Source: JAFGLY01 sp041309225 (GTDB taxonomy: Bacteria; Myxococcota_A; UBA796; JAFGLY01). From it: 51,795 nucleotides of DNA. The stretch covers positions 1-51,795 of the forward strand of contig JBFYZZ010000299.1 of assembly GCA_041309225.1 (NCBI GenBank), read 5' to 3'. Position 1 is the stretch's first letter. Every line of letters begins with the position of its first letter. A model generated the notes under the pieces. That model made no database searches and was not told the origin of the DNA. It worked only from the letters and a program-made list of their open reading frames with translations. The position numbers were made by a program, and so were the translations under genes. Shown here one piece after another: positions 1 through 8,346 of the stretch.

Positions 1-300
1 CGAGCAGGCCGGCGAGGACGTCGAGGGCGGCGGGGGGGAGGACGACGGTTCGGAGGCGCAGGGGCCGGCCGCAGAGGGGGCAGGCGAGGGGGTTGACCTC
101 GAAGGTGCGCCAGAGGAGGGCGGCCCAGGGAGGCCAGTACGGGGAGGGCTGGGCTGCGGGCGTGCGGGCGAGACGGCGATCCGGCGTGCGGAGCCAGGCG
201 CCATCGGGTACCAGATAGGTCGAATGAAGGCCTCGTGGTGGAACCGTATGGCCTCGCGGAGTGACGGGATCGTCCTTCCTGCCGCCGTGCGGGTGGGGTG
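1..300 (-). mobile_element. C-terminal part of an IS91/IS801-like transposase, cut by the window edge
   Basis: The minus strand has an open frame running off the left edge. It encodes a stretch rich in Trp and Pro followed by WRTFEVNPLACPLCGRPLRL, a short zinc-ribbon-like CPLCG motif. The arrangement of a motif like WAALLxRxFEVDxLxCPxCGGR near the C-terminus is characteristic of IS91-family (Y2) transposases. The frame stays open further upstream on the minus strand (beyond 360), but the sequence there does not resemble the catalytic part and has no clear start, so this is probably a decayed copy. The transposase call rests on the C-terminal motif alone. The rest of the gene, if present, lies left of the window. 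Confidence 0.42.
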
Positions 301-802
301 CTCGGACGAGCGGGACCCGGGTGGAGGCTTCGCTGGGGCAGACGTCTTCCCACTGCCGCGCAGGTTGGGTACTTCTGCCCCACGCGGGGCCCAACTGACC
401 TCCGAGAGGGCGCTGGATCCCCAGGTCGCCTCCGTCGCGGCGGCGACGGCGCCGATCCCCGCCCGATTGAGCCGGCCCTCCAACCGATCCCCCCCCTGGT
501 GTGCCAGCGGGTGGGGGACGGGCCGCTCGGCGGGGCGGATCCGTCCCAGATCGGTGGGGATCGGAGGGGATCGCCACCCCTGGTGGCACGCGAGGGGGGG
601 GGTGCTGGCGGAGGTGGCACGCGGACGGGCAGCACGCCGTCCACCGCGCGATCGTGGAATCCACGTCGATCGCGACCCTGCAGGCTCTCTGAAAACTATC
701 CGTCAAGAATTGCTTTCACGTTTTTCAGGTTACCGTCCGACACCCGGCCACCCGGCGCCCGGCCGTCCGATGCTCGCACCGTCGTGATCCACCGCCCCGG
801 GA
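301..802. other. Stretch without a supported gene
   Basis: No frame here has convincing protein character. The segment holds two copies of the 11-mer GGTGGCACGCG (582-592 and 613-623) and a patch of lower GC around 688-740. It may be decayed mobile-element DNA next to the transposase remnant. Confidence 0.5.
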
Positions 803-832
803 TTGACCCGCGCTCACCCGGGGCGGTAGAGT
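803..832 (+). promoter_or_regulatory. Sigma-70-like promoter giving a probably leaderless transcript
   Basis: A -35 box TTGACC (803-808), an 18-bp spacer and a -10 box TAGAGT (827-832) are followed after 6 bp by the ATG at 839. The expected transcription start falls on or next to the start codon, and no Shine-Dalgarno is visible. Confidence 0.5.
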
Positions 833-838
833 CGGCGC

Positions 839-2155
839 ATGCACCGCCCGGCTCTCCGCTGCCTAGGTACGTGGCTCCTCCTCCTCACCTGCTGGCTCCT
901 GCCGGTCCGCGCGCTGGCCGGGTACGGGGGTACCTACACGCTGGCCTCGGGGACCACGCGGCTCACCCTCGTCCTTCAGGAGGGGGCCGGCGGTCAGGTC
1001 ACGGGGACGCTCTCCAGCACGACGGGCGCAGCCTTCCGGCTCGCGGGCCGGGTGCAGGAGGACGTGGTCGCCGGCACCTGCGAGGGCCAGGCCGGGACCT
1101 CGCAGTTCGAGGCCTCCTTCGAGGGGCCGACCCTGATCCTGACCCTGATCGAGACGGACGCCGGGGGCGGTGTCACCTCGCGGTCCCTGGAGTTCGCCCG
1201 GAGTGGTGGCGGCGCGGGCGTGACCGCCCAGCTCGGCCTCGAGACCCCGAGTGCCGGTACGGCCCCGCCCGCGCCCGCGGGCGCCGCCCGCGCCGGGACA
1301 CCGGCGGCTGGGAAGGCGACCCGCTTCCCCGAGCTGGGCGTCGCCTTCGTCCCACCCCCCGACTGGAACCCGCAAGTCCAGGAGGGGGTGATCCTGTTCA
1401 CGTCCACCCGCTACAAGGGGTTCATCCTCGTCCAGCCGCACGAGTACGCCAGCCTCGACCAGATGGCCGCCGACGCGGTGCAGGGCATCGTGGACGAGGC
1501 CTCGAGTGTGTGGCTCATGCCGACGTCCGCGCTCCAGCCGGTCGGAACCAACGGCCTGTCGGCCGAGTTCGCCGGGATCGCCCAGGGCCTACAGGCCCGG
1601 GCGTACGTCATCGGCCTGCTCTCGCCCCGGGGGGGTGGGGTCACGATCATGGCCTCGGTCGAGTCGGCCTCCTGGTCCGACGCCTACCCCGACGCCGCCC
1701 GCGCCATCGCGGGCAGCCTGTCCTTCTCCGCCCCGGCCGCCCCAGCCGCCCCAGCGGCCACCCCGGCGACCTCCGGCCGTACCGACACGAGCCTGATGCA
1801 GTACCTCGCGGGCGAGTGGTACTCGTACTCCTCCGGCACCACCCTATACGGGAGCGCGGGCACCGAACGGACCATGACCCTCTGCCCGGACGGCACCTAC
1901 CGGGACTCGAGCGAGTTCAGCGCCTCCGGGTCCGGGGACGCCAGCGGATCGGGCGTCGACTGGGGGGCCGCCCGGACCGCGGCCGGGCAGGCCCGCTGGA
2001 CCGTCCAGGGCGACCGGACCCAGGGGGTGATCGTGGTGACCTACCCGAGCGGCCAGACGCGACGCATCCCCTACCGGGTCGTGTCCAAGGCGGAGCAGAC
2101 GATCGCCTTCGACGGGATCACCTACGCCTTCGCCGGCACCCCGCGGTGCCCGTGA
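839..2155 (+). CDS. Secreted protein of unknown function
   Basis: This 438-residue protein starts with a clear signal peptide (MHRPALRC, then a Leu-rich core ending near ALAG at residue 25-27), so it is exported. Residues about 28-120 form a beta-rich segment with alternating hydrophobic residues. A Pro/Ala linker (about 140-155) leads to a middle domain resembling small secreted lipid- or ligand-binding folds. A second Ala/Pro-rich linker (about 300-315) precedes a C-terminal beta-rich domain (about 320-438) with two Cys residues. I do not recognise a named family and assign no function. The ATG at 839 is fixed by the signal peptide and by the promoter just upstream. It is followed by the symporter pair but separated from it by about 60 bp. 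Confidence 0.8.
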   Translation: MHRPALRCLGTWLLLLTCWLLPVRALAGYGGTYTLASGTTRLTLVLQEGAGGQVTGTLSSTTGAAFRLAGRVQEDVVAGTCEGQAGTSQFEASFEGPTLILTLIETDAGGGVTSRSLEFARSGGGAGVTAQLGLETPSAGTAPPAPAGAARAGTPAAGKATRFPELGVAFVPPPDWNPQVQEGVILFTSTRYKGFILVQPHEYASLDQMAADAVQGIVDEASSVWLMPTSALQPVGTNGLSAEFAGIAQGLQARAYVIGLLSPRGGGVTIMASVESASWSDAYPDAARAIAGSLSFSAPAAPAAPAATPATSGRTDTSLMQYLAGEWYSYSSGTTLYGSAGTERTMTLCPDGTYRDSSEFSASGSGDASGSGVDWGAARTAAGQARWTVQGDRTQGVIVVTYPSGQTRRIPYRVVSKAEQTIAFDGITYAFAGTPRCP

Positions 2156-2213
2156 GCCGCCACGCGGGCACCCGTCGACCGCGTACGGCGGGCGCGCCCC
2201 AGAGAGCGACACC

Positions 2214-2408
2214 GTGAACGGGCTGCAGTTCGCCTACCAGTACCTCGTGGGCGGGGCGTTCTTCCTCGTGACCCTCACGCTGTGCACGCGGCGGGTGGAC
2301 GGAGCGGAGCGGCCCCCCTCCGATGGCCTCGCGGTCCGGATCGTGCTGGTGGGGATGGCGATGGTGCTCGCGGGGCACGCCGCCTGGATCCTGGCGGTCG
2401 CGGGCTAG
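2214..2408 (+). CDS. Small membrane protein preceding the symporter
   Basis: A 64-residue protein starting at GTG 2214, with two hydrophobic segments (about residues 8-24 and 42-62) separated by a short charged loop. It ends 15 bp before the symporter gene on the same strand and is almost certainly cotranscribed with it. Small two-helix proteins are often encoded directly before sodium:solute symporters, for example YhdT before PanF, where they are thought to be partner subunits. The sequence itself does not let me name the family. The Shine-Dalgarno is weak. Confidence 0.6.
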   Translation: MNGLQFAYQYLVGGAFFLVTLTLCTRRVDGAERPPSDGLAVRIVLVGMAMVLAGHAAWILAVAG

Positions 2409-2423
2409 CGCGGGGAGGGGAGC

Positions 2424-4310
2424 ATGCGGATCGCCTACGGCCAGCCCATCGACTACGTCGTCCTGGTCGCCTACTTCGTCATCATCCTCGGTTTCGGAAG
2501 CTTCTTCGCACGGTATGCACGCACGACGAAGGAGTTCTTCCAGTCGGGGCAGCGCTTCCGCTGGTGGGTCCTCTCGCTCTCCGCCCTCTCGGTGGTGGTG
2601 GGGAGCTACTCCTTCATCAAGTACGGGGCCGTGGCCTTCCGGTTCGGGCTCTCGTCCACCCAGGCGTACCTCAACGACTGGTTCCTGGTGCCCCTGTTCG
2701 CCCTGGGCTGGCTCCCCATCGTCTACTACTCGCGGGTCACGTCCATCCCCGAGTACTTCGAGCGCCGGTTCGACCGGGCGACCCGACACTTGGGGGTGGT
2801 GTTCATCCTGGTCTACCTGGTGGGGTACATCGGCATCAACCTCTACACCATGGGCGTCGCGATGCAGGCGGTCGTCCCCGGCCTCTCGGTGTTCGAGTGG
2901 GCGGTGGTCGTCGCCCTGGTGACTTCCCTCTACTGCGCCTCGGGGGGGCAGGCGGCCGTCATCATGACCGACCTCGTCCAGGCCGCCCTCCTGCTCCTCG
3001 CCGGGTTCCTCGTCCTGGTCCTGGGTTTCGTCTTCCTGGCCCGCCACAACCCCGAGGGGATGTCGGGCCTCGCCGCGTTCTGGCAGGGCCTGCCGGCCGA
3101 GCACCGCCTGCCCTTCTCCGGCTTTGCCGAACCCGCCGAGTTTCCCATGGCGGGCGTGTTCTGGCAGGACCTGTTCGGGTCCTCCATGTTCCTCTACTTC
3201 GCCAACCAGGGCATGATCATGCGCTTCCAGGCGGCGCGCAGCGTGCACGACGCGCGGAAGGCCATGTTCGCGACCTGCCTGGTACTCATGCCGCTGGCCG
3301 CCATCGCCGTCTCGTCAGGGGGCTGGATCGGGCGGGCGATGGCCACCTGGGGGCTCCTGCCCGCCGGGATCGGCGCCAACCAGGTCTTCATGGCGGTGAC
3401 CGAGCTGATCTCCTTCCCGGGCGCGTTCGGCTTCATCCTGGCCGCCCTCGTGGCCGCCCTCATGAGCACCATCGACGCGCTCATCAACGCGGTGGCCGCC
3501 ATCGGGGTCAACGACGTCTACCGGCCACTCGTCGCGCCGGGACGGCCGGACCGCCACTACCTGCGGGTGGCCCGCCTCCTCTCCCTGGCCTTCACGGGCG
3601 TCGGCCTCGCCATGGTGCCGCTGTTCATGTCGAAGGCCTCGATCTACGTCGCCCATGCCTCCTTCACCGCCGCCATCAGCCCGCCGCTCATCGTCGTGGT
3701 CGTGCTCGGCATCCTGTGGAAGCGGTTCTCCGGTCGGGCCGCGGCGGCGACGCTCGCGGTGGGAGCCCTCCTCATGGGTGTGAGCTTCCTCGCCCCCGAC
3801 CTGGTCATGCCGTTCTCGCGTCTCCACGGGATGACCGATCCCGACAGCGTGGACTACATGCGCGCCCTCTACGGCTTCCTGGTCTGCGGGGCCGTGGCGG
3901 TCGCCGCCACCCTGGCGTGGCCCATCCGGGATCCGGCCCGGATCGACGGGCTGTGGGTGGGGACGCTGGCGGCGGCCCGCCGGGCCTTCAAGGGCGGGGA
4001 GCCCAACGACGCGGGCTTCGGCCGGAGGGTGCGCCTCTGCCTGGAGGCCGGGCCGGACGGGCGGGAGGACGAAGATGCCGACCTCCATCCCGTGGTGCTG
4101 GCGCAGGAGGACGCGGACCGCATCGCCGCCCGCGACGGCGACATCCTCTACGTCGCCGAGGATCGGTGGTGGCTGGGCGGGCTGCGCTCGATCCACGGCC
4201 GGCTGGTGATCGGCGACGCCCGGCCCGGCACCGTCCGGGTCGGCGTCGGGGCTGCCGCCCGGAGCTACCTGGTTCCGGGCCGGTCCATGGTCGTCGACAA
4301 GCAGCTCTGA
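2424..4310 (+). CDS. Sodium:solute symporter (SSS family)
   Basis: The 628-residue protein has about 13 hydrophobic segments and the hallmarks of the SSS/SLC5 family: a SIPEYFERRF-type motif at about 108-117 and SGGQAAVIMTDLVQA at about 173-187, the conserved GGxxAVxxTDxxQ region. It would act in the inner membrane, importing an organic solute with sodium. The substrate cannot be read from the sequence. Membrane segments end near residue 498. The last 130 residues are a soluble, Asp/Arg-rich tail that is unusual for plain transporters and could be regulatory. ATG 2424 is preceded by a GGGGAG-like ribosome site and lies 15 bp after the small membrane protein. Confidence 0.9.
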   Translation: MRIAYGQPIDYVVLVAYFVIILGFGSFFARYARTTKEFFQSGQRFRWWVLSLSALSVVVGSYSFIKYGAVAFRFGLSSTQAYLNDWFLVPLFALGWLPIVYYSRVTSIPEYFERRFDRATRHLGVVFILVYLVGYIGINLYTMGVAMQAVVPGLSVFEWAVVVALVTSLYCASGGQAAVIMTDLVQAALLLLAGFLVLVLGFVFLARHNPEGMSGLAAFWQGLPAEHRLPFSGFAEPAEFPMAGVFWQDLFGSSMFLYFANQGMIMRFQAARSVHDARKAMFATCLVLMPLAAIAVSSGGWIGRAMATWGLLPAGIGANQVFMAVTELISFPGAFGFILAALVAALMSTIDALINAVAAIGVNDVYRPLVAPGRPDRHYLRVARLLSLAFTGVGLAMVPLFMSKASIYVAHASFTAAISPPLIVVVVLGILWKRFSGRAAAATLAVGALLMGVSFLAPDLVMPFSRLHGMTDPDSVDYMRALYGFLVCGAVAVAATLAWPIRDPARIDGLWVGTLAAARRAFKGGEPNDAGFGRRVRLCLEAGPDGREDEDADLHPVVLAQEDADRIAARDGDILYVAEDRWWLGGLRSIHGRLVIGDARPGTVRVGVGAAARSYLVPGRSMVVDKQL

Positions 4311-4395
4311 GCGGTCCGCCGGCGCCACGGATCGCGGAGAGCCCCGGCGCGTTAGGTGATGGAGCCCGTCCCCATCCTCAAACCGTGGAGACCCG

Positions 4396-5136
4396 ATGAT
4401 CCGTACACTCCTCTTCAGTGCCACCTCGGCACTCCTCTTCGCCCCCCAGGTCGCTTCGGGCGGTGTGCTCGGCCCCTGCGGCACGCCCGATGCGAACAAG
4501 CCCCGGGCCGAGGCCCAGGCGCCCGCTGCCGCGCCTGCGGCGGTCGCTCCCGGGCTGCAGGTCGCCCACGTCCCACTGCCCGGGGAGCAGGCGCCCAACT
4601 TTGAACTGGACGCCGTGGTCGGTGACGAGGTGAAGACCATCAAGCTGTCCGACTACGACGGGAAGTGGCGCATCGTGTGCTTCTACCCGGCGGACTTCAC
4701 CTTCGTTTGACCCACCGAGCTGTCCGCGGTCGCGGGCAGATACAAGGACCTCCAGAAGCTGGGCGTCGAGGTCATCGCCATCAGCACCGACACCGTCTTC
4801 TCCCACCTCATGTTCAAGAAGACGTCGCCCACGGTGAAGGACGTGCGCTTCCCGATGGCCGCCGATCCCTCGGGGGCCGTGGCACGGGCCTACGGGGTGT
4901 GGCAGGCCGGCAGCGGCCTCAACCAGCGGGGCCGGTTCATCATCAATCCCCAGGGGACCGTGATGGGTGTCGAGGTGCTGGCCGGGCCCATCGGCCGGAA
5001 CGTCGACGAGATGATCCGACAGATCCAGGCCATGCAGGCGGTGGTGGGCAACCCAGGGAAGGCGGCGCCAGCGGGTTGGAAGCCGGGCGACCCCATGATC
5101 ACCACCCGCGTGCCCGAGGACGTGGGCCGGTACTGA
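4396..5136 (+). CDS. Exported selenocysteine-containing peroxiredoxin (AhpC/Prx1-like)
   Basis: Read through the in-frame TGA at 4708-4710, this is one 246-residue peroxiredoxin. The active-site block reads DFTFV-U-PTE, with selenocysteine (residue 105) exactly where the peroxidatic Cys of the DFTFVCPTE motif stands in 2-Cys peroxiredoxins. Residues 1-23 form a signal peptide followed by an Ala/Pro-rich linker, so the enzyme should work outside the cytoplasm, reducing peroxides. The AhpC fold continues normally after the TGA (VIAISTD, FPMAADPSG, RGRFIINPQG). At the resolving position the usual CPAxW is APAGW (Ala224), so it is predicted to be a one-selenol enzyme that relies on an outside thiol reductant. 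A SECIS-like hairpin lies just after the TGA. The gene is convergent with the FG-GAP protein gene. The alternative, a Cys-to-stop mutation, is unlikely given the second case at 11948-12655. Confidence 0.9.
4720..4739 (+). promoter_or_regulatory. Bacterial SECIS-like hairpin
   Basis: Nine bases after the TGA, CTGTCCGC (4720-4727) pairs with GCGGGCAG (4732-4739) in an 8-bp stem with one G-U pair, capped by the loop GGTC. A short stem just after the UGA with a GGU apical loop is the hallmark of SelB-bound bacterial SECIS elements. Confidence 0.8.
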
Positions 5137-5154
5137 CCGTCGCGTCCCGAGCGA

Positions 5155-7569
5155 TCAGCGACCCTCCGGCCGCCGGCGCCTGGTCCAGCCCAAGGCCGCG
5201 AGCAGGAGGCCGGCCCAGGCAGCGCGGGAGGCCCGTCCGCCGGAGGTGGCGCAGCCGCACTCGCGGCCGCCCGCCGCCGTGTCGTCCGCCGCCGTGTCGT
5301 CCTCCGTGTCGCCGGATCCAGTGTCGTCGGTGCAGGGATCCTCGCCGGTGTCGCCGGTGGCCCCGCAGTCCACGTCCGCGCCGTCCACGGTGTCGTCGCA
5401 GTCATTGTCGATGCCGTCGTCGCAGATCTCCTCGGCGTCGGGATGGACACTCGGATTCCCGTCGTCGCAGTCGCGGCCGCCGGCCGCCTCGGCGTCGTGG
5501 CCATCGCCGTCCACGTCGGTGAGGTCGCCCCCCTCGCAGTCGTTGTCCACCCCGTCGTAGGGGATCTCCGTGGCGTCCGGGTGGACGCCGGGATTCCCGT
5601 CGTCGCAGTCGCGGCCGCCGGCCGCCTCGGCGTCGTGGCCGTCGCCGTCCACGTCGGTGAGGTCGCCCCCCTTGCAGTCGTTGTCCACCCCGTCGTAGGG
5701 GATCTCGATCGCGCCGGGCCAGGCGCCGGGGTCGAGATCGTCGCAGTCGTTGCCCCCGCACTCGGGGCGGACGGCCCCGTCGCCGTCCTGGTCGGGGTCC
5801 ATGTCGGGGTCCGGGCAGGCCCAGGCGCAGTCGTCGATGCCGTCGCCGTCGGCGTCGGCCCAGTCCACGAAGCCGTCGCAGTCGTTGTCCACGCCGTCCA
5901 GGCAGAGCTCGACGGTGCCGGGGTGGACGGAGGGCTCCCCGTCGTCGCAGTCGTCGCCGCCCCAGGCCTCGGCGTCGTACCCGTCGCCGTCCGCGTCGTA
6001 GGAGTCGGCCCCGTCGCAGTCCTGGTCCACCCCGTCGAAGGGGATCTCGGTGGCCCCCGGGTGGACGGTCGCGTCGTCCTCGTCGCAGTCCCCGTCGTTC
6101 TCGGAGTACCCGTCCCCGTCCTGGTCGATCCAGGGCTCCGTGTAGAGGAGGTGGACGATGCCAGCCTCCCGAGCCCGGGCCCCACTCGTGTACGCGGGCA
6201 GGACGATGTCCGGGTTGCCGCCGCCGTCCAGGTCGCCGGCCTCGGCCAGCACGTAGGGAAACTCGGCGCCGGCCTCGGTGCCCGTGACGATCAGGTCGGC
6301 GTCCTCGAGCGACATGGTGGTGGGGCTCGCGCTGCCCCGCACGAGGTACGCCCGCCCGGCGTCGGCGCCTCCGTCGTCGGCGCCCGAGGCGCCGATGAGG
6401 ATGTCGGCGAAGCCATCCCCGTCCACGTCGCCGGCGCCGCTCGCCGACCGGCCGGCGTAGTCGTTCGCGTCCTCGCCCTCGTACACCGCGTCGGCCTCCT
6501 CGAGGGAGGTGTCCGGCGCGAGGCCCGAGGCCCGACCCAGCACCAGGTAGACCGCGCCGGCGTTGGTGGCACCCCGATCGTTGAGGTAGGAGGCGACGAG
6601 CATGTCGCCGTAGCCGTCGGCGTCCACGTCGCCAGCCGCGGCGACCACGAGCCCGGCGCGGTCGCCTGCGGCCTCTCCCTCGAACGAGGCGTCGGCGCCG
6701 GAGTCGAGGTCGATCTCGCCCGAGAGGTCCCCCCCGAGCAGCAGCCAGGCCTCACCCGCATCGGTGCCGCCGTCGTCGCGGGCGTAGGCGCCTACCAGGA
6801 GATCCGCGAGGCCGTCGCCGTCCACGTCGCCGGCGCCGGCGACGGCGCGGGCAGCGAACTCCTCCTCCTCCGAGCCGGCGAGGACAGCCGTGGCCTCGGC
6901 GAGGGAGGTGTCCGCCGTCCAGCGCGTGGAGCCGCCCGTGAGCAGGTAGGCCTTGCCCGCGCGATACGCGACGTCGCTGTTCCAGCAGCCGCCCACCAGG
7001 AGGTCGCCGAAACCGTCGCCGTCCACGTCTCCGAGGCCGGCCACGGACCGGCCGGCATGGTCGTACTCGCCCTGGCCGAGCCAGGATGCGTCCGCCGAGG
7101 CCAGCGAGGTGTCGGTGGTCCAGCCGGAGGCTGCGCCGTAGACCACGTAGACCTTGCCCGACTCGGTGGCCACGTCGCTGTTCCGGTAGGTCCCGATCGC
7201 GATGTCGTCGAAGCCGTCGCCGTCGAGGTCGGAGGCGAGGGAGATCTCGAGGCTGGTATACTCGGCGGTGTCCATGCCCACCCAGGAAGCGTCGGCCTCG
7301 GAGAGGACGTGGGCGCCCGAGTGACGGTCGGCTGTGCCCAGGAGGAGGTAGGTCTCCCCACCTCCGGTGGCTCCGTCGTCGCTGCCGTAGGCGCCCACCA
7401 GGAGGTCGGCGAGGCCGTCGCCGTTCACGTCGGCAGCCCCGGAGATCGTGCGGCCCGCGTAATCGAACGTGGCCTCTCCCGTGAAGGTGGCGTCGAGGTC
7501 GGTGTCCTCGAGCAGAGCCGGCAGATCGGCCCGAGCCTCGAGGGCGAGGAGGAGCGGGAGCAGGGTCAT
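5155..7569 (-). CDS. FG-GAP / MopE-type metal-binding surface protein with MYXO-CTERM-like tail
   Basis: The 804-residue protein starts at ATG 7569 behind a GGAGGA ribosome site. The frame is open further upstream, but that part overlaps the racemase gene and is rejected. After a short signal peptide come about seven FG-GAP repeats (DVDGDGFADLLVG type, integrin-alpha-like calcium-binding propeller blades, to about residue 480). Five or six MopE-type units with the pattern DADGDGY...DCDD...HPG...DGxDNDCDG follow, which are putative metal-binding modules. The C-terminus has a Cys pair (ECGC), one hydrophobic segment and an Arg-rich end, as in MYXO-CTERM sorting signals. It is expected on the cell surface. 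Its role may be adhesion or metal binding, but no catalytic motif is seen. Confidence 0.87.
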   Translation of the reverse strand: MTLLPLLLALEARADLPALLEDTDLDATFTGEATFDYAGRTISGAADVNGDGLADLLVGAYGSDDGATGGGETYLLLGTADRHSGAHVLSEADASWVGMDTAEYTSLEISLASDLDGDGFDDIAIGTYRNSDVATESGKVYVVYGAASGWTTDTSLASADASWLGQGEYDHAGRSVAGLGDVDGDGFGDLLVGGCWNSDVAYRAGKAYLLTGGSTRWTADTSLAEATAVLAGSEEEEFAARAVAGAGDVDGDGLADLLVGAYARDDGGTDAGEAWLLLGGDLSGEIDLDSGADASFEGEAAGDRAGLVVAAAGDVDADGYGDMLVASYLNDRGATNAGAVYLVLGRASGLAPDTSLEEADAVYEGEDANDYAGRSASGAGDVDGDGFADILIGASGADDGGADAGRAYLVRGSASPTTMSLEDADLIVTGTEAGAEFPYVLAEAGDLDGGGNPDIVLPAYTSGARAREAGIVHLLYTEPWIDQDGDGYSENDGDCDEDDATVHPGATEIPFDGVDQDCDGADSYDADGDGYDAEAWGGDDCDDGEPSVHPGTVELCLDGVDNDCDGFVDWADADGDGIDDCAWACPDPDMDPDQDGDGAVRPECGGNDCDDLDPGAWPGAIEIPYDGVDNDCKGGDLTDVDGDGHDAEAAGGRDCDDGNPGVHPDATEIPYDGVDNDCEGGDLTDVDGDGHDAEAAGGRDCDDGNPSVHPDAEEICDDGIDNDCDDTVDGADVDCGATGDTGEDPCTDDTGSGDTEDDTAADDTAAGGRECGCATSGGRASRAAWAGLLLAALGWTRRRRPEGR
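5455..5730. repeat. Two nearly identical 138-bp tandem units inside the metal-binding region
   Basis: Units 5455-5592 and 5593-5730 differ at only a few positions over their first 110 bp. Each encodes 46 residues containing one MopE-type metal-binding motif. This points to a recent in-frame duplication inside the coding region. Confidence 0.8.
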
Positions 7570-7597
7570 GGTTCCTCCAGTGGTCGACGTCGGCGAA

Positions 7598-8293
7598 TCA
7601 GCCCGACAGGGCGAACGCCACCGCCGAGGCCGCGTGGAGCGCCGTGGTGTCCAGGATCGGCAGCGGGCTGTCGTCGGCACGGACGAGGAGGGGGATCTCG
7701 GTGCAGCCGAGGACCACCGCCTCGGCACCGCGATCGCAGAGGCGCCCGATGATCGCCGTGAACGCCCGGCGCGAGGCCTCACGCACCTCCCCGTGGACGA
7801 GCTCGCCGTAGATGGTGTCGTGTACGACCGTGCGGTCGGGCTCCTCCGGGACGAGAACCCCGAGGCCGTGCACCCGCTCGAGCCGGCCCCGGTAGAAGTC
7901 CTGCTCCATCGTATACCGCGTGCCCAGGAGGCCCAGCGTGGAAACGCCCAGCCGCCTGGCTTCGTCCGCGGTTGCGTCCGCGATGTGGAGGAGCGGCACG
8001 GACACGGCTCCGGCCACCTCACCGGCCAGGCAGTGCATGGTGTTCGTGCAGATGACGAGGCCCTCCGCCCCGGCGGCCTCGAGACGCCGGGCCCAGCCGG
8101 CCATGAGCCGTCCCAGTGCGATCCAGTCCCCCTGTCCCTGCAGCGCCTCCACCGGCTCGAAGTCCACCGAGAGCAGCAGCAGGGAGGCCGAGTGAGACCG
8201 ACCCATCCGCTCGTGGACGCCCTGGTTGATCAGGCGGTAGTAGTCGACGGTGGAGTGCCAGGTCATGCCGCCGATCAAGCCGAGGGTCCGCAT
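7598..8293 (-). CDS. Aspartate/glutamate racemase family protein
   Basis: The 231-residue protein matches the Asp/Glu racemase superfamily (YgeA/aspartate racemase branch). It has LGLIGGMTWHSTVDYY at the N-terminus, the first catalytic Cys block CTNTMH near residue 82 and the second, VLGCTEIPLL, near residue 198. These enzymes interconvert L- and D-amino acids without cofactor by a two-Cys mechanism in the cytoplasm. Length and both Cys residues are normal, so it should be active, with Asp or Glu as the likely substrate. ATG 8293 gives the canonical N-terminus. It lies 28 bp upstream of the FG-GAP protein gene on the same strand, with no obvious functional link. Confidence 0.92.
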   Translation of the reverse strand: MRTLGLIGGMTWHSTVDYYRLINQGVHERMGRSHSASLLLLSVDFEPVEALQGQGDWIALGRLMAGWARRLEAAGAEGLVICTNTMHCLAGEVAGAVSVPLLHIADATADEARRLGVSTLGLLGTRYTMEQDFYRGRLERVHGLGVLVPEEPDRTVVHDTIYGELVHGEVREASRRAFTAIIGRLCDRGAEAVVLGCTEIPLLVRADDSPLPILDTTALHAASAVAFALSG

Positions 8294-8346
8294 GGAGGGC
8301 CTCCAGGGGGGACGACACCGTCAGGGATCTCCGCAGACTGTAACCT

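Noticed and set aside
4396..5136. Two separate short genes or a pseudogene broken by TGA at 4708
   Set aside because: Both halves are in the same frame, the TGA replaces the active-site Cys precisely, a SECIS-like hairpin follows, and the same arrangement occurs at 12407.
5437..5730. CRISPR-like or noncoding tandem repeat
   Set aside because: The units have no spacers and encode in-frame MopE-type metal-binding motifs.
7570..8022. N-terminal extension of the FG-GAP protein to 8022
   Set aside because: It overlaps the intact racemase gene, while ATG 7569 has a strong ribosome site and a signal peptide.
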